Of a stretch of 64,000 bases of DNA, positions 44,473 to 51,891 are shown in pieces; the first letter of the stretch is position 1; each line of letters begins with the position of its first letter. The stretch spans positions 620,001 to 684,000 of the forward strand of contig NZ_PYFW01000001.1 in the NCBI RefSeq assembly GCF_003020125.1. Reading direction: 5' to 3'. The stretch comes from Bradyrhizobium sp. MOS003 (lineage in GTDB: Bacteria > Pseudomonadota > Alphaproteobacteria > Rhizobiales > Xanthobacteraceae). Made by a program: the position numbers and the translations under genes. Below the pieces are notes generated by a model. That model was given only the letters and a program-made list of their open reading frames with translations. It searched no databases and had not been told where the DNA came from.

Positions 44473-45432
44473 ATGATGTCCACTCCATTGCGTGGCTTAC
44501 CGGCCTTCACCGACGCCACGAGCTTCCGCGCCTTCCGATCCCATCCCTCCCAATGGCTGCCGATCGCGCTCGAGATCGCCCGCAGTCACGGTCTCGATAT
44601 CGCTGCGCCGCATGTGTTTGTGACAGGCACCAATCTCGTGGTTGGCCTCGGCGACAAGCTGATCCTGAAAATCTTCCCGCCGATGCTGCACGCACAATTC
44701 GTCTCCGAGCGCGGCTCGCTGATGCAGCTCAAAGGCCATCTCGATCTGCCGATCCCCGAGATCGTCGCCGAGGGGACGCGCGACGGCTGGCCTTATCTCG
44801 TCATCACACGTCTCACAGGCACGCTCGGCTCGGAGGTGTGGCCGCAATTGCCGGAAGACCAGAAAGAGCGCCTGCTGCGCCAGATCGGCGAGACCATCGC
44901 GCGCGTCCAGCACGTCCCGCTCGGACCGCTCGTGAACGTCGAGCCGCGCTGGAACGACTTGATGCGTCTCCAGATGCAGGGCTGCAAGGCCCGGCACACG
45001 CGCCTCGGCCTCGCGCCGAAATTTCTCAAAGGCCTCGACGATCTCCTGCGCGATGCGGAGAACCTCATTCCGATGGACGCGCCGCCGGTCTTTCTGGTCG
45101 GCGAATACATTCCGGAGAACTTCCTGCTCGCCTGCGATGACGGCCAATGGTCGCTAGCCGGCCTGTTCGACTTCGGCGACGTGCTGGCGGGATGGCGCGA
45201 CTACGATCTGCTCGGCCCCAGCGCGTTCATGGCGGCGGGCCGGCCGGGCAGGGTGAGGAGCCTGCTCGAAGGCTTCGGCTATGAGAAGCTCGACTACTCG
45301 CTCAAGCGCCGGCTGATGGCCCTGATGCTGCTGCACCGCGCCAGCGACCTCGACAGCCACATCTGCATCGATGGCTGGCAGGAGCAGGCGGATAATCTGG
45401 TCGAGTTGCAGGAGCTGATCTGGGCGGGGTGA
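44473..45432 (+). CDS. APH-fold phosphotransferase family protein with altered Brenner motif
   Basis: 319 residues. The N-lobe has a Lys in LILKIFPP, a two-residue hinge region near YLVITRLTG, and the C-lobe ends in LFDFGDVLAGWRDYDLLGPS (metal-binding D233). Where aminoglycoside phosphotransferase-fold enzymes have HGDLHPGN, this protein has VGEYIPEN (residues 209-216): the His is Val and the catalytic Asp is Glu211, while the Asn is kept. It is therefore either an unusual kinase or a non-catalytic binding protein. The substrate is unknown. Confidence 0.85.
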   Translation: MMSTPLRGLPAFTDATSFRAFRSHPSQWLPIALEIARSHGLDIAAPHVFVTGTNLVVGLGDKLILKIFPPMLHAQFVSERGSLMQLKGHLDLPIPEIVAEGTRDGWPYLVITRLTGTLGSEVWPQLPEDQKERLLRQIGETIARVQHVPLGPLVNVEPRWNDLMRLQMQGCKARHTRLGLAPKFLKGLDDLLRDAENLIPMDAPPVFLVGEYIPENFLLACDDGQWSLAGLFDFGDVLAGWRDYDLLGPSAFMAAGRPGRVRSLLEGFGYEKLDYSLKRRLMALMLLHRASDLDSHICIDGWQEQADNLVELQELIWAG

Positions 45433-45459
45433 GCGGGCGCGCTTTCCCCACCACTCTCC

Positions 45460-45584
45460 GTCATTCCGGGGCGCCGCGGAGCGGCGAGCTATGGTGCGCA
45501 ACGAGCACCTGGGAATTCATCGCCGAGGACGTACTGCCGCCCGATGGATTCCGGGCTCGATGCTGCGCATCGCCCCGGAATGAT
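45460..45584. repeat. Palindromic repeat, family B, copy 2
   Basis: GTCATTCCGGGGCGCCGCGG ... ATCGCCCCGGAATGAT arms with the internal CCGCCCGATGGATTCCGGGC segment also found in copy 1 at 27045-27171. It occupies the upstream half of the 376-base gap before the ABC-atz operon. Confidence 0.8.
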
Positions 45585-45619
45585 GTCGGTGCCTATTGCG
45601 AGGGCGCCCGTCAGATTTA

Positions 45620-45655
45620 GCTCACAAAATGAGCAAATCTGCATCTTTGTATGCA
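45620..45655 (+). promoter_or_regulatory. Candidate activator sites upstream of the sigma-54 promoter
   Basis: Two dyads lie in an A/T-rich stretch about 95-130 bases before the -24 box: GCTCA-N5-TGAGC at 45620-45634 and TGCAT-N6-ATGCA at 45640-45655. The second is close to an NtrC-like TGCAC-N7-GTGCA layout but one base shorter and with T for C. The distance is right for enhancer-type sites. The regulator is not identified. Confidence 0.4.
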
Positions 45656-45750
45656 ATTTGCGAGATCGAGGCGAACGCCGCGATCCGCTTAAGTCGAAAT
45701 TTTTATAGCAATTTCAGTCCAGTACCTCGGTGGTAAATCCCCGTTAAGCC

Positions 45751-45767
45751 TTGGCACGAACCTTGCG
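45751..45767 (+). promoter_or_regulatory. Sigma-54 (RpoN) promoter of the ABC-atz operon
   Basis: TTGGCACGAACCTTGCG contains TGGCAC-N5-TTGC, the exact -24/-12 core for sigma-54, with GG at 45753-45754 and GC at 45765-45766. Transcription would begin near 45778, giving a leader of about 30 bases before the ATG at 45809, which has TTGGAG upstream. Sigma-54 control points to nitrogen limitation or another NtrC-type signal. Confidence 0.8.
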
Positions 45768-45808
45768 AATCCGGTTCCAACCAAAAACTTTGTGTTGGAG
45801 CCATTGCC

Positions 45809-47431
45809 ATGAAGCGTCGCGATTTCCTCAAGTCCGTTTCCGGATTGGCCGCCGGAGCGGCGCTTCCGGCCATGCCGCAGGTGATCTCCTCGGCCTATGC
45901 CGACGCCCGCTCGGAGACGTTGCTGATCGTCTCGGAGGGCGGCCCCAACAATCTCGATATCCACGGCGTTGGCACCAACGTGCCCGGCTATGAAGTCTCC
46001 TGGAATTGCTACGACCGCCTGATCAGCCACGAGATGAAGAGCGGCCCCGGCGGCGTGCCCTATTACGATCGCGACAAGTTCAAGGGCGAACTCGCCGAGG
46101 AGTTCAAGATCGACGACATGTCGGTCACGTTCAAGCTGCGCAAGAACGCCAAATTCCACGACGGCACGCCCGTGACCGCCAGGGACGTGAAGTGGTCCCT
46201 GGACCGCGCCGTCAGCGTCGGCGGCTTTCCGACCTTCCAGATGAGCGCGGGGTCTCTCACGAAGCCCGAGCAGTTCGTCGTCATCGACGACCACACCGTG
46301 CGCGTCGACTTCCTGAAGAAGGACAAGCTCACCATTCCCGATCTCGCCGTGATCGTGCCCTGCATCGTCAACTCCGAGCTGGTGAAGAAGAACGCCAGCG
46401 AGAAGGATCCCTGGGGTCTCGAGTTCACCAAGCAGCAAACCGCGGGCTCGGGCGCCTACAAGGTGACGAAATGGACCGCCGGCACCGAAGTCATCATGGA
46501 GCGCAACGACGACTGGGTTTGCGGTCCGCTGCCGAAGATCAAGCGCGTGATCTGGCGCATGGTGCCGCAGGCCGGCAACCGCCGCGCGCTGCTGGAACGC
46601 GGTGACGCCGACATCTCCTACGAGCTGCCCAACAAGGACTTTCAGGAGATGAAAGCCAACGGCAAGCTCAACGTGGTGTCGCTGCCGTTCTCCAACGGCA
46701 TCCAGTATATCGGCATGAACGTCACCAAGCCGCCCTTCGACAATCCCAAGGTGCGTCAGGCCGTCGCCTACGCGCTGCCCTACCAGAAGATCATGGACGC
46801 GGTGATGTTCGGCCTCGCCAACCCGATGTTCGGTGCGCCGAAGGACAAGGCCACCGAAGTCGCCTGGCCGCAGCCGCACAAATACAATACCGACATCGAG
46901 AAGGCGAAGGCGTTGATGGCCGAAGCGGGCATGGCCGGCGGCTTCGAGACCACGATCTCGTTCGACCTGAATTTCGCCGGCGTCAACGAGCCGCTCTGCG
47001 TGCTGGTGCAGGAAAGCCTCGCGCAGATCGGCATCAAGACCACCATCAACAAGGTACCCGGCGCCAACTGGCGCACCGAATTGAACAAGAAGGAGATGCC
47101 GCTCTTCACCAACGTGTTCTCGGGCTGGCTCGATTACCCCGAGTACTTCTTCTACTGGTGCTATCACGGCAACAATTCCGTCTTCAACACCATGAGCTAC
47201 AAGTCGGCGGAGATGGACAAGTTGATCGACGGCGCGCGCACGGCCGCCGCCATCGGCGACACCGCGACCTACGACAAGGACGTGAAGGGCTTCGTCGATC
47301 TCGCCTTCACCGACATCCCGCGCATCCCGCTGTACCAGCCCTTCGTCAACGTCGCGATGCAGAAGAACATCAGCGGCTATCAGTACTGGTTCCACCGCAG
47401 GCTGGACTATCGCGCGATGGCGAAGGGGTGA
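45809..47431 (+). CDS. Peptide/urea-type ABC transporter substrate-binding protein (SBP_bac_5)
   Basis: 540 residues with a twin-arginine signal (MKRRDFLKSVSGLAAGAALP). It is a DppA/OppA-fold binding protein: SYELPNKDF, GIQYIGMNVTKPPFDNPKVRQAVAYALPY and FTNVFSGWLDYPEYFFYWCYHG are seen. Members bind peptides, nickel complexes, opines and other nitrogen compounds. Here it heads an operon with two permeases, a fused ATPase and amidohydrolases related to cyanuric-acid/biuret breakdown, so the ligand is more likely an amide-rich small molecule than a peptide (inference). Its promoter is sigma-54 type. Confidence 0.94.
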   Translation: MKRRDFLKSVSGLAAGAALPAMPQVISSAYADARSETLLIVSEGGPNNLDIHGVGTNVPGYEVSWNCYDRLISHEMKSGPGGVPYYDRDKFKGELAEEFKIDDMSVTFKLRKNAKFHDGTPVTARDVKWSLDRAVSVGGFPTFQMSAGSLTKPEQFVVIDDHTVRVDFLKKDKLTIPDLAVIVPCIVNSELVKKNASEKDPWGLEFTKQQTAGSGAYKVTKWTAGTEVIMERNDDWVCGPLPKIKRVIWRMVPQAGNRRALLERGDADISYELPNKDFQEMKANGKLNVVSLPFSNGIQYIGMNVTKPPFDNPKVRQAVAYALPYQKIMDAVMFGLANPMFGAPKDKATEVAWPQPHKYNTDIEKAKALMAEAGMAGGFETTISFDLNFAGVNEPLCVLVQESLAQIGIKTTINKVPGANWRTELNKKEMPLFTNVFSGWLDYPEYFFYWCYHGNNSVFNTMSYKSAEMDKLIDGARTAAAIGDTATYDKDVKGFVDLAFTDIPRIPLYQPFVNVAMQKNISGYQYWFHRRLDYRAMAKG

Positions 47432-47509
47432 GGAAGCGGAGTGGCGAAAAGCGAGTAGGGCGAGGCAATCGTATATGGTGTTCGGAGGCCTATCGGCTGG
47501 CTCTGTTCG

Positions 47510-47633
47510 CCTCTCCCGCTTGCGGGGGAGGCCGACGCGCTCAAAGAGCGCGGCGGGTGGGGGCTCTCTCCACACGAAGAGCCCCTATGCAGAGGCACCC
47601 CCACCCCAACCCTCCCCCGCAAGCGGGAGAGGG
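47510..47633. repeat. Palindromic repeat, family A, copy 3
   Basis: CTCTCCCGCTTGCGGGGGAG on the left and CCTCCCCCGCAAGCGGGAGA on the right, with an inner GCGCTCAAAGAGCGC hairpin. It lies between the binding-protein and first permease genes inside the operon, where it may reduce downstream expression or protect the binding-protein mRNA. Confidence 0.8.
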
Positions 47634-47683
47634 AGCGCGGTCGTGCCTGTTGCGTCACCTCTCCTCACCACAGGGAGCACCCC

Positions 47684-48697
47684 ATGCTGACCATGATCGG
47701 CAAGCGCCTGATGTTCGCGATTCCATCGCTGATCGGCGTCGTCATCGTCACCTTCCTGCTGACGCGCGCGCTGCCGGGCGATCCCGCCGCCTATTTCGCC
47801 GGCCCTGCCGCGACCAAGGAGGCGGTCGAGCAGATCCGCAAGAAGCTCGGCCTCGACAAGCCGCTGATCGAGCAGTTCTTCCGCTACACCAACGACCTCG
47901 CCCACGGCGATTTCGGCAACTCACTGACCACGGGCCAGCCGGTCGCAGCCGAAATCCGCAACCGCCTGCCGGCCTCGGCCGAGCTGACGCTGCTCGGGTT
48001 GATCGTCTCGGTCATGATCGCCATTCCGCTCGGCGTGCTGGCGGCCACGCGGCCGGGATCATGGGTCGATCATTTATGTCGCGTCACGACGACGGCGGGC
48101 GTGTCGCTGCCGGTGTTCTTCACAGGCCTGGTGCTGGTCTATGTCTTCTATTTCCGGCTCGGCTGGTCGCCCGCGCCGCTCGGCCGTCTCGACGTGTTCT
48201 ACAGCGCGCCGCCGACGGTCACAGGCTTCTATCTGATCGACACGCTGATCGCGCGCGACCTCGAAGCGTTCCGTTCGGCACTGAGCCAGCTCATCCTGCC
48301 GGCGACGACGCTTGCGATCTTCTCGCTGGCGCCGATCGCGCGCATGACGCGGGCCTCGATGCTTGCGGTGCTGTCGTCCGAATTCGTCCGCACCGCCCGC
48401 GCCAGCGGCCTGTCGCCTGCGACCGTCATCGTCACCTACGCATTCCGCAATGCGATGCTGCCTGTGATCACCACGCTCAGCATGGTGTTCTCGTTCCTGT
48501 TGGGGGCCAACGTGCTGGTGGAAAAAGTGTTCGCCTGGCCCGGCATCGGCTCCTACGCGGTGGAAGCGCTGATCTCGTCGGACTTCGCACCGGTGCAGGG
48601 CTTCGTGCTGACCATGGCGGTGATGTACGTGCTGCTCAATCTCGTGATCGACATCCTGTACGGCGTGATCGATCCGCGCGTCAGACTGGAGGGCTGA
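47684..48697 (+). CDS. ABC transporter permease, DppB type
   Basis: 337 residues with six membrane helices. The opening MIGKRLMFAIPSLIGVVIVTFLLTRALPGDPAAYFAGPAA is diagnostic of DppB/OppB permeases. The EAA loop is TARASGLSPATVIVTYAFRNAMLPV, which docks on the ATPase, followed by GANVLVEKVFAWPGIGSYAVEA. GGGAGC precedes the ATG. Confidence 0.96.
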   Translation: MLTMIGKRLMFAIPSLIGVVIVTFLLTRALPGDPAAYFAGPAATKEAVEQIRKKLGLDKPLIEQFFRYTNDLAHGDFGNSLTTGQPVAAEIRNRLPASAELTLLGLIVSVMIAIPLGVLAATRPGSWVDHLCRVTTTAGVSLPVFFTGLVLVYVFYFRLGWSPAPLGRLDVFYSAPPTVTGFYLIDTLIARDLEAFRSALSQLILPATTLAIFSLAPIARMTRASMLAVLSSEFVRTARASGLSPATVIVTYAFRNAMLPVITTLSMVFSFLLGANVLVEKVFAWPGIGSYAVEALISSDFAPVQGFVLTMAVMYVLLNLVIDILYGVIDPRVRLEG

Positions 48698-48740
48698 ACC
48701 ATGATGTGGCTTCGTCCGGTGCAAACGCCGACGACGGTGC

Positions 48741-48862
48741 GCTCCCTCTCCCGATTGCGGGGGAGAGTTGGGGAGGGGGTATCTCCGCGGGTGAGAGTCC
48801 CAATGTGGAGAGAGCCCCCACCCGGCGCGTTGCGCCGACCTCCCCCGCAAGCGGGAGAGGTA
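48741..48862. repeat. Palindromic repeat, family A, copy 4
   Basis: GCTCCCTCTCCCGATTGCGG on the left, CTCCCCCGCAAGCGGGAGAG on the right, and an inner CACCCGGCGCGTTGCGCCG hairpin. It is the second family A copy in this operon, between the two permease genes. Confidence 0.8.
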
Positions 48863-48914
48863 AGGCACTCCCGCGGTTTGCCGGTTCGGTCATACAACAT
48901 CTAGGAGTGATCCC

Positions 48915-49814
48915 ATGAGCTCCGTTGCGCCTGCTGTTGAACCCGTCGGTCCCGCGCGCACGTCGGGACTGACTGCGATCCTCGAACAGACCCGCTACGT
49001 GCTCGGCGAGAACAAGGTCACCGGCTTCGCCTTCGCGCTGCTGGTTCTGATCCTCATCGCCGCGATCTTCGGCCCCTATGTGGTGCCGTATGATCCGCTG
49101 GCGTCCGACACTGCAGCGGCGCTGAAGCCGCCGTCGGCAGCGCACTGGTTCGGCACCGACCAGCTCGGCCGCGACATTTTCAGCCGCGTCATCGTGGCGA
49201 CACGGCTCGACACCTTCATCGCGGTCGCCTCCGTGGTGCTGGTGTTCCTGATGGGCGGCCTTGCCGGCATCGCGGCCGGCTATTTCGGCGGCTGGACCGA
49301 TCGCATCGTCGGCCGCATCGCCGACACCATCATGGCTTTCCCGCTGTTCGTGCTGGCGATGGGCATCGTCGCAGCGCTCGGCAACACCGTGCAGAACATC
49401 ATCCTCGCCACCGCCATCGTGAACTTCCCGCTCTATGCCCGTGTCGCGCGCGCCGAAGCCAATGTCCGCCGCAACGCCGGCTTCGTGCAGGCCGCGCGCC
49501 TCTCCGGCAACGGCGAATTCCGGATCCTGCTGGTGCACATCCTCCCGAACATCATGCCGATCATGATCGTGCAGATGTCGCTGACCATGGGCTACGCCAT
49601 CCTCAATGCCGCAGGCCTCTCCTTCATCGGCCTCGGCGTCCGGCCGCCCACCGCCGAATGGGGCATCATGGTCGCCGAAGGCGCGGGCTTCATGGTCTCG
49701 GGCGAGTGGTGGATCGCGCTGTTCCCCGGGCTCGCGCTGATGATCGCCGTGTTCTGCTTCAACCTCCTCGGCGACGGCCTGCGCGACATCGTCGACCCCC
49801 AGCGGAGGACGTGA
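48915..49814 (+). CDS. ABC transporter permease, DppC type
   Basis: 299 residues, six membrane helices. It shows VTGFAFALLVLILIAAIFGPYVVPYDPLA, HWFGTDQLGRDIFSRVIVATR and the EAA loop FVQAARLSGNGEFRILLVHILPNIMP, then GLSFIGLGVRPPTAEWGIMV, as in DppC/OppC. AGGAG precedes the ATG. The stop TGA overlaps the next small frame as TGATG. Confidence 0.96.
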   Translation: MSSVAPAVEPVGPARTSGLTAILEQTRYVLGENKVTGFAFALLVLILIAAIFGPYVVPYDPLASDTAAALKPPSAAHWFGTDQLGRDIFSRVIVATRLDTFIAVASVVLVFLMGGLAGIAAGYFGGWTDRIVGRIADTIMAFPLFVLAMGIVAALGNTVQNIILATAIVNFPLYARVARAEANVRRNAGFVQAARLSGNGEFRILLVHILPNIMPIMIVQMSLTMGYAILNAAGLSFIGLGVRPPTAEWGIMVAEGAGFMVSGEWWIALFPGLALMIAVFCFNLLGDGLRDIVDPQRRT

Positions 49815-49909
49815 TGGCCAATTTTCGTCGAAAATTCCTCAACGATTTCAATGCCATTCTACTGTGCATGGGGTTGTTTTCGCATTTTTTGGTTGGTAGG
49901 CCCGCATGA
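49814..49909 (+). CDS. Possible 31-residue coupling ORF between permease and ATPase genes
   Basis: ATG at 49814 overlaps the DppC stop (TGATG), and its own stop overlaps the ATPase start (ATGA at 49906). The product is basic at the start (MANFRRKFLNDFNAI) and then hydrophobic (LLCMGLFSHFLVG). The DNA is clearly richer in A and T than its neighbours and contains the dyad AATTTTCG-T-CGAAAATT at 49820-49836. The ATPase ATG has only a weak ribosome site, so this frame may serve to carry ribosomes to it, or encode a small membrane-interacting peptide. Confidence 0.45.
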   Translation: MANFRRKFLNDFNAILLCMGLFSHFLVGRPA

Positions 49910-51675
49910 CCGCCCAGCCACTGCTCGACGTCCAGGACCTCACCGTCGAATTTTCTACCCGCCGCGGCATCGTCAAGGCCGTGCAGCACGTCAACATCTC
50001 CGTCGCCAAGGGCGAGACGCTCGCCATCGTCGGCGAGTCCGGCTCCGGCAAGTCGGTGACCTCCTACGCCGTGATGCGCATCCTCGACCGCGCCGGCCGG
50101 ATCGCCGAGGGTTCGGTGATGTTCTCCGGCATCGACGTCAAGGCGGCGACCGAAGACCAGATGCGCGATTTGCGCGGGCGCGAAGTCTCGATGATCTTCC
50201 AGAACCCGCGCGCGGCGCTGAACCCGATCCGGAAAGTCGGCGACCAGATCGAGGACGTGCTGCGCACCCATGTGCAGCAGGCGACGGTTTCGGACCACGG
50301 AGAAAAGGCGATCGAGGCGCTGGAACAGGTCAAGATCGCCCGCCCGCGCGAGCGCTACCACGCCTATCCGTTCGAGCTGTCCGGCGGCATGTGCCAGCGC
50401 GTCGTCATCGCGCTCGCGCTCGCCTGCAATCCGCAACTGCTGATCGCGGACGAGCCGACCACCGGCCTCGACGTCACCACCCAGAAGGCGGTGATGGATT
50501 TGATCGTCGAGCTGACAAAACGCAAGGCGATGTCGACCATCCTGATCACCCACGATCTCGGCCTCGCTGCCGCCTATTGCGATCGGGTGGTGGTGATGGA
50601 AAAGGGTCGGGTAGTCGAGACCGCCAAGTCCGCCGACATCTTTGCCAATCCGCAGCACCCCTACACCAAGAAGCTGATGCGCGCGACGCCGCGGCTCGGC
50701 GTGAGCCTGCGGGATCTGCTGCCGGAGGAGGAGGGCTCCGCCGTCATGGCCGGGCCCGGCCCGGCCATCCATCACGCTTCGCAAGACCAGTCTCAGTCGA
50801 TGGACCCCCGGGTCAAGCCCGGGGGCGACGAGAACGCAAAACCCCTTCTCCTCATCGAAAAGCTCGTGAAGGAATATCCTCGCCAGGGCGCCACGGCCAC
50901 GCTGGGAAAGCTGTTCGGCCGCAAGCCGCCCGTGGAGCCCGACGTGTTCCGCGCCGTCGATGGCATCAGCTTCTCGATCGGCCATGGCGAGAGCGTCGGC
51001 CTGGTCGGCGAATCCGGCTGCGGCAAATCGACCACGTCGATGATGGTGATGCGGCTGCTCGACCAGACCTCCGGCCTGATCCAGTTCGACGGCGAGGACA
51101 TCGGCGCCATCCAGCCTGCGTCGTTCGCGCGGCTGCCGCAGCGCAGCCGCATCCAGATGGTGTTCCAGGACCCGACCGACAGCCTCAATCCGCGCTTCAC
51201 CGCCGCGCGCGCCATCGCCGATCCCATCATGCAATTGAGCGACATCAGGGGCCGCGATGCGCTCCGCGCCCGCTGCGAGGAGCTGGCCACCATGGTCGGC
51301 CTGCCGCACAATCTGCTGGATCGCTTCCCGCACCAGCTCTCCGGGGGCCAGAAGGCGCGCGTCGGCATCGCCCGCGCCATCGCGCTGCATCCGAAGCTGG
51401 TGATCCTGGACGAGCCGACCGCGGCGCTGGACGTCTCGGTGCAGGCGGTCGTGCTGAACCTGCTGCAGGACCTGAAAGCACGGCTAGGTATGAGCTATCT
51501 GTTCGTCTCGCATGATTTGAACGTAGTGCGCTTGTTGTGCGATCGTGTCATTGTGATGCGGACGGGTCGAATCGTCGAGGAGGGCTCTTCCGAGCAGGTC
51601 TTGAGCGATCCGCAGGACGACTACACCAAGGAGCTGCTGACGGCGATCCCGCATCCGCCGTTGCAGGTCCACTGA
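49906..51675 (+). CDS. Fused peptide-type ABC ATPase (DppD-DppF fusion)
   Basis: 589 residues with two complete nucleotide-binding domains. The first (~1-275) has Walker A GESGSGKSVTS, signature LSGGMCQR and Walker B LLIADEPTTGLD. The second (~320-589) has Walker A GESGCGKSTTS, signature LSGGQKARVG and Walker B LVILDEPTAALD. Each half carries the peptide-ABC C-terminal YTKKLMRA / YTKELLTAIP region. The linker (residues ~280-309) is the translation of a palindromic repeat (50743-50831). The fusion replaces separate DppD and DppF and should drive the permease pair. Confidence 0.96.
   Translation: MTAQPLLDVQDLTVEFSTRRGIVKAVQHVNISVAKGETLAIVGESGSGKSVTSYAVMRILDRAGRIAEGSVMFSGIDVKAATEDQMRDLRGREVSMIFQNPRAALNPIRKVGDQIEDVLRTHVQQATVSDHGEKAIEALEQVKIARPRERYHAYPFELSGGMCQRVVIALALACNPQLLIADEPTTGLDVTTQKAVMDLIVELTKRKAMSTILITHDLGLAAAYCDRVVVMEKGRVVETAKSADIFANPQHPYTKKLMRATPRLGVSLRDLLPEEEGSAVMAGPGPAIHHASQDQSQSMDPRVKPGGDENAKPLLLIEKLVKEYPRQGATATLGKLFGRKPPVEPDVFRAVDGISFSIGHGESVGLVGESGCGKSTTSMMVMRLLDQTSGLIQFDGEDIGAIQPASFARLPQRSRIQMVFQDPTDSLNPRFTAARAIADPIMQLSDIRGRDALRARCEELATMVGLPHNLLDRFPHQLSGGQKARVGIARAIALHPKLVILDEPTAALDVSVQAVVLNLLQDLKARLGMSYLFVSHDLNVVRLLCDRVIVMRTGRIVEEGSSEQVLSDPQDDYTKELLTAIPHPPLQVH
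50743..50831. repeat. Palindromic element inserted in frame in the ABC ATPase gene
   Basis: The inner arms are GTCATGGCCGGGCCCGGCC and GGACCCCCGGGTCAAGCCCG, related to the intergenic elements at 23105 and 35779. It is read as VMAGPGPAIHHASQDQSQSM plus DPRVKPGGDE, a proline/glycine-rich stretch unlike normal ABC sequence, located between the two domains. The length keeps the frame open. Confidence 0.75.
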
Positions 51676-51704
51676 GCGCGCACTGAGAGATTGTTGGGAG
51701 CGTG

Positions 51705-51884
51705 ATGGCCGAGCCGCTGGACGATTATATCGACGCCGTATCGAAAGCGCTGGCGCTGCCGGTCGAGGAAGCCTGGAGGCCTGCGGTGCGTGCCAATCTC
51801 GAAGTGTCGCTGCGGCTTGGCCGCCTGGTTGACGAATTCGCGCTGCCGGACGAGACCGAGCCGGCGCCGATCTTCACCGCCTGA
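51705..51884 (+). CDS. AtzG-like (DUF4089) small amidase-partner protein
   Basis: 59 residues from the ATG at 51705, with TTGGGAG upstream. The sequence MAEPLDDYIDAVSKALALPV and VRANLEVSLRLGRLVDEFAL is the DUF4089/AtzG pattern, a small GatC-like helical protein. AtzG binds and stabilises the amidase AtzE. The amidase gene follows after 7 bases, which supports the assignment. Confidence 0.9.
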   Translation: MAEPLDDYIDAVSKALALPVEEAWRPAVRANLEVSLRLGRLVDEFALPDETEPAPIFTA

Positions 51885-51891
51885 TGCTGCC

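Noticed and set aside
45689-47575. 628-codon minus-strand frame opposite the ABC binding-protein gene
   Set aside because: Its sequence is rich in Arg, His, Val and Gly without domains, and it mirrors a gene with a clear Tat signal and conserved fold.
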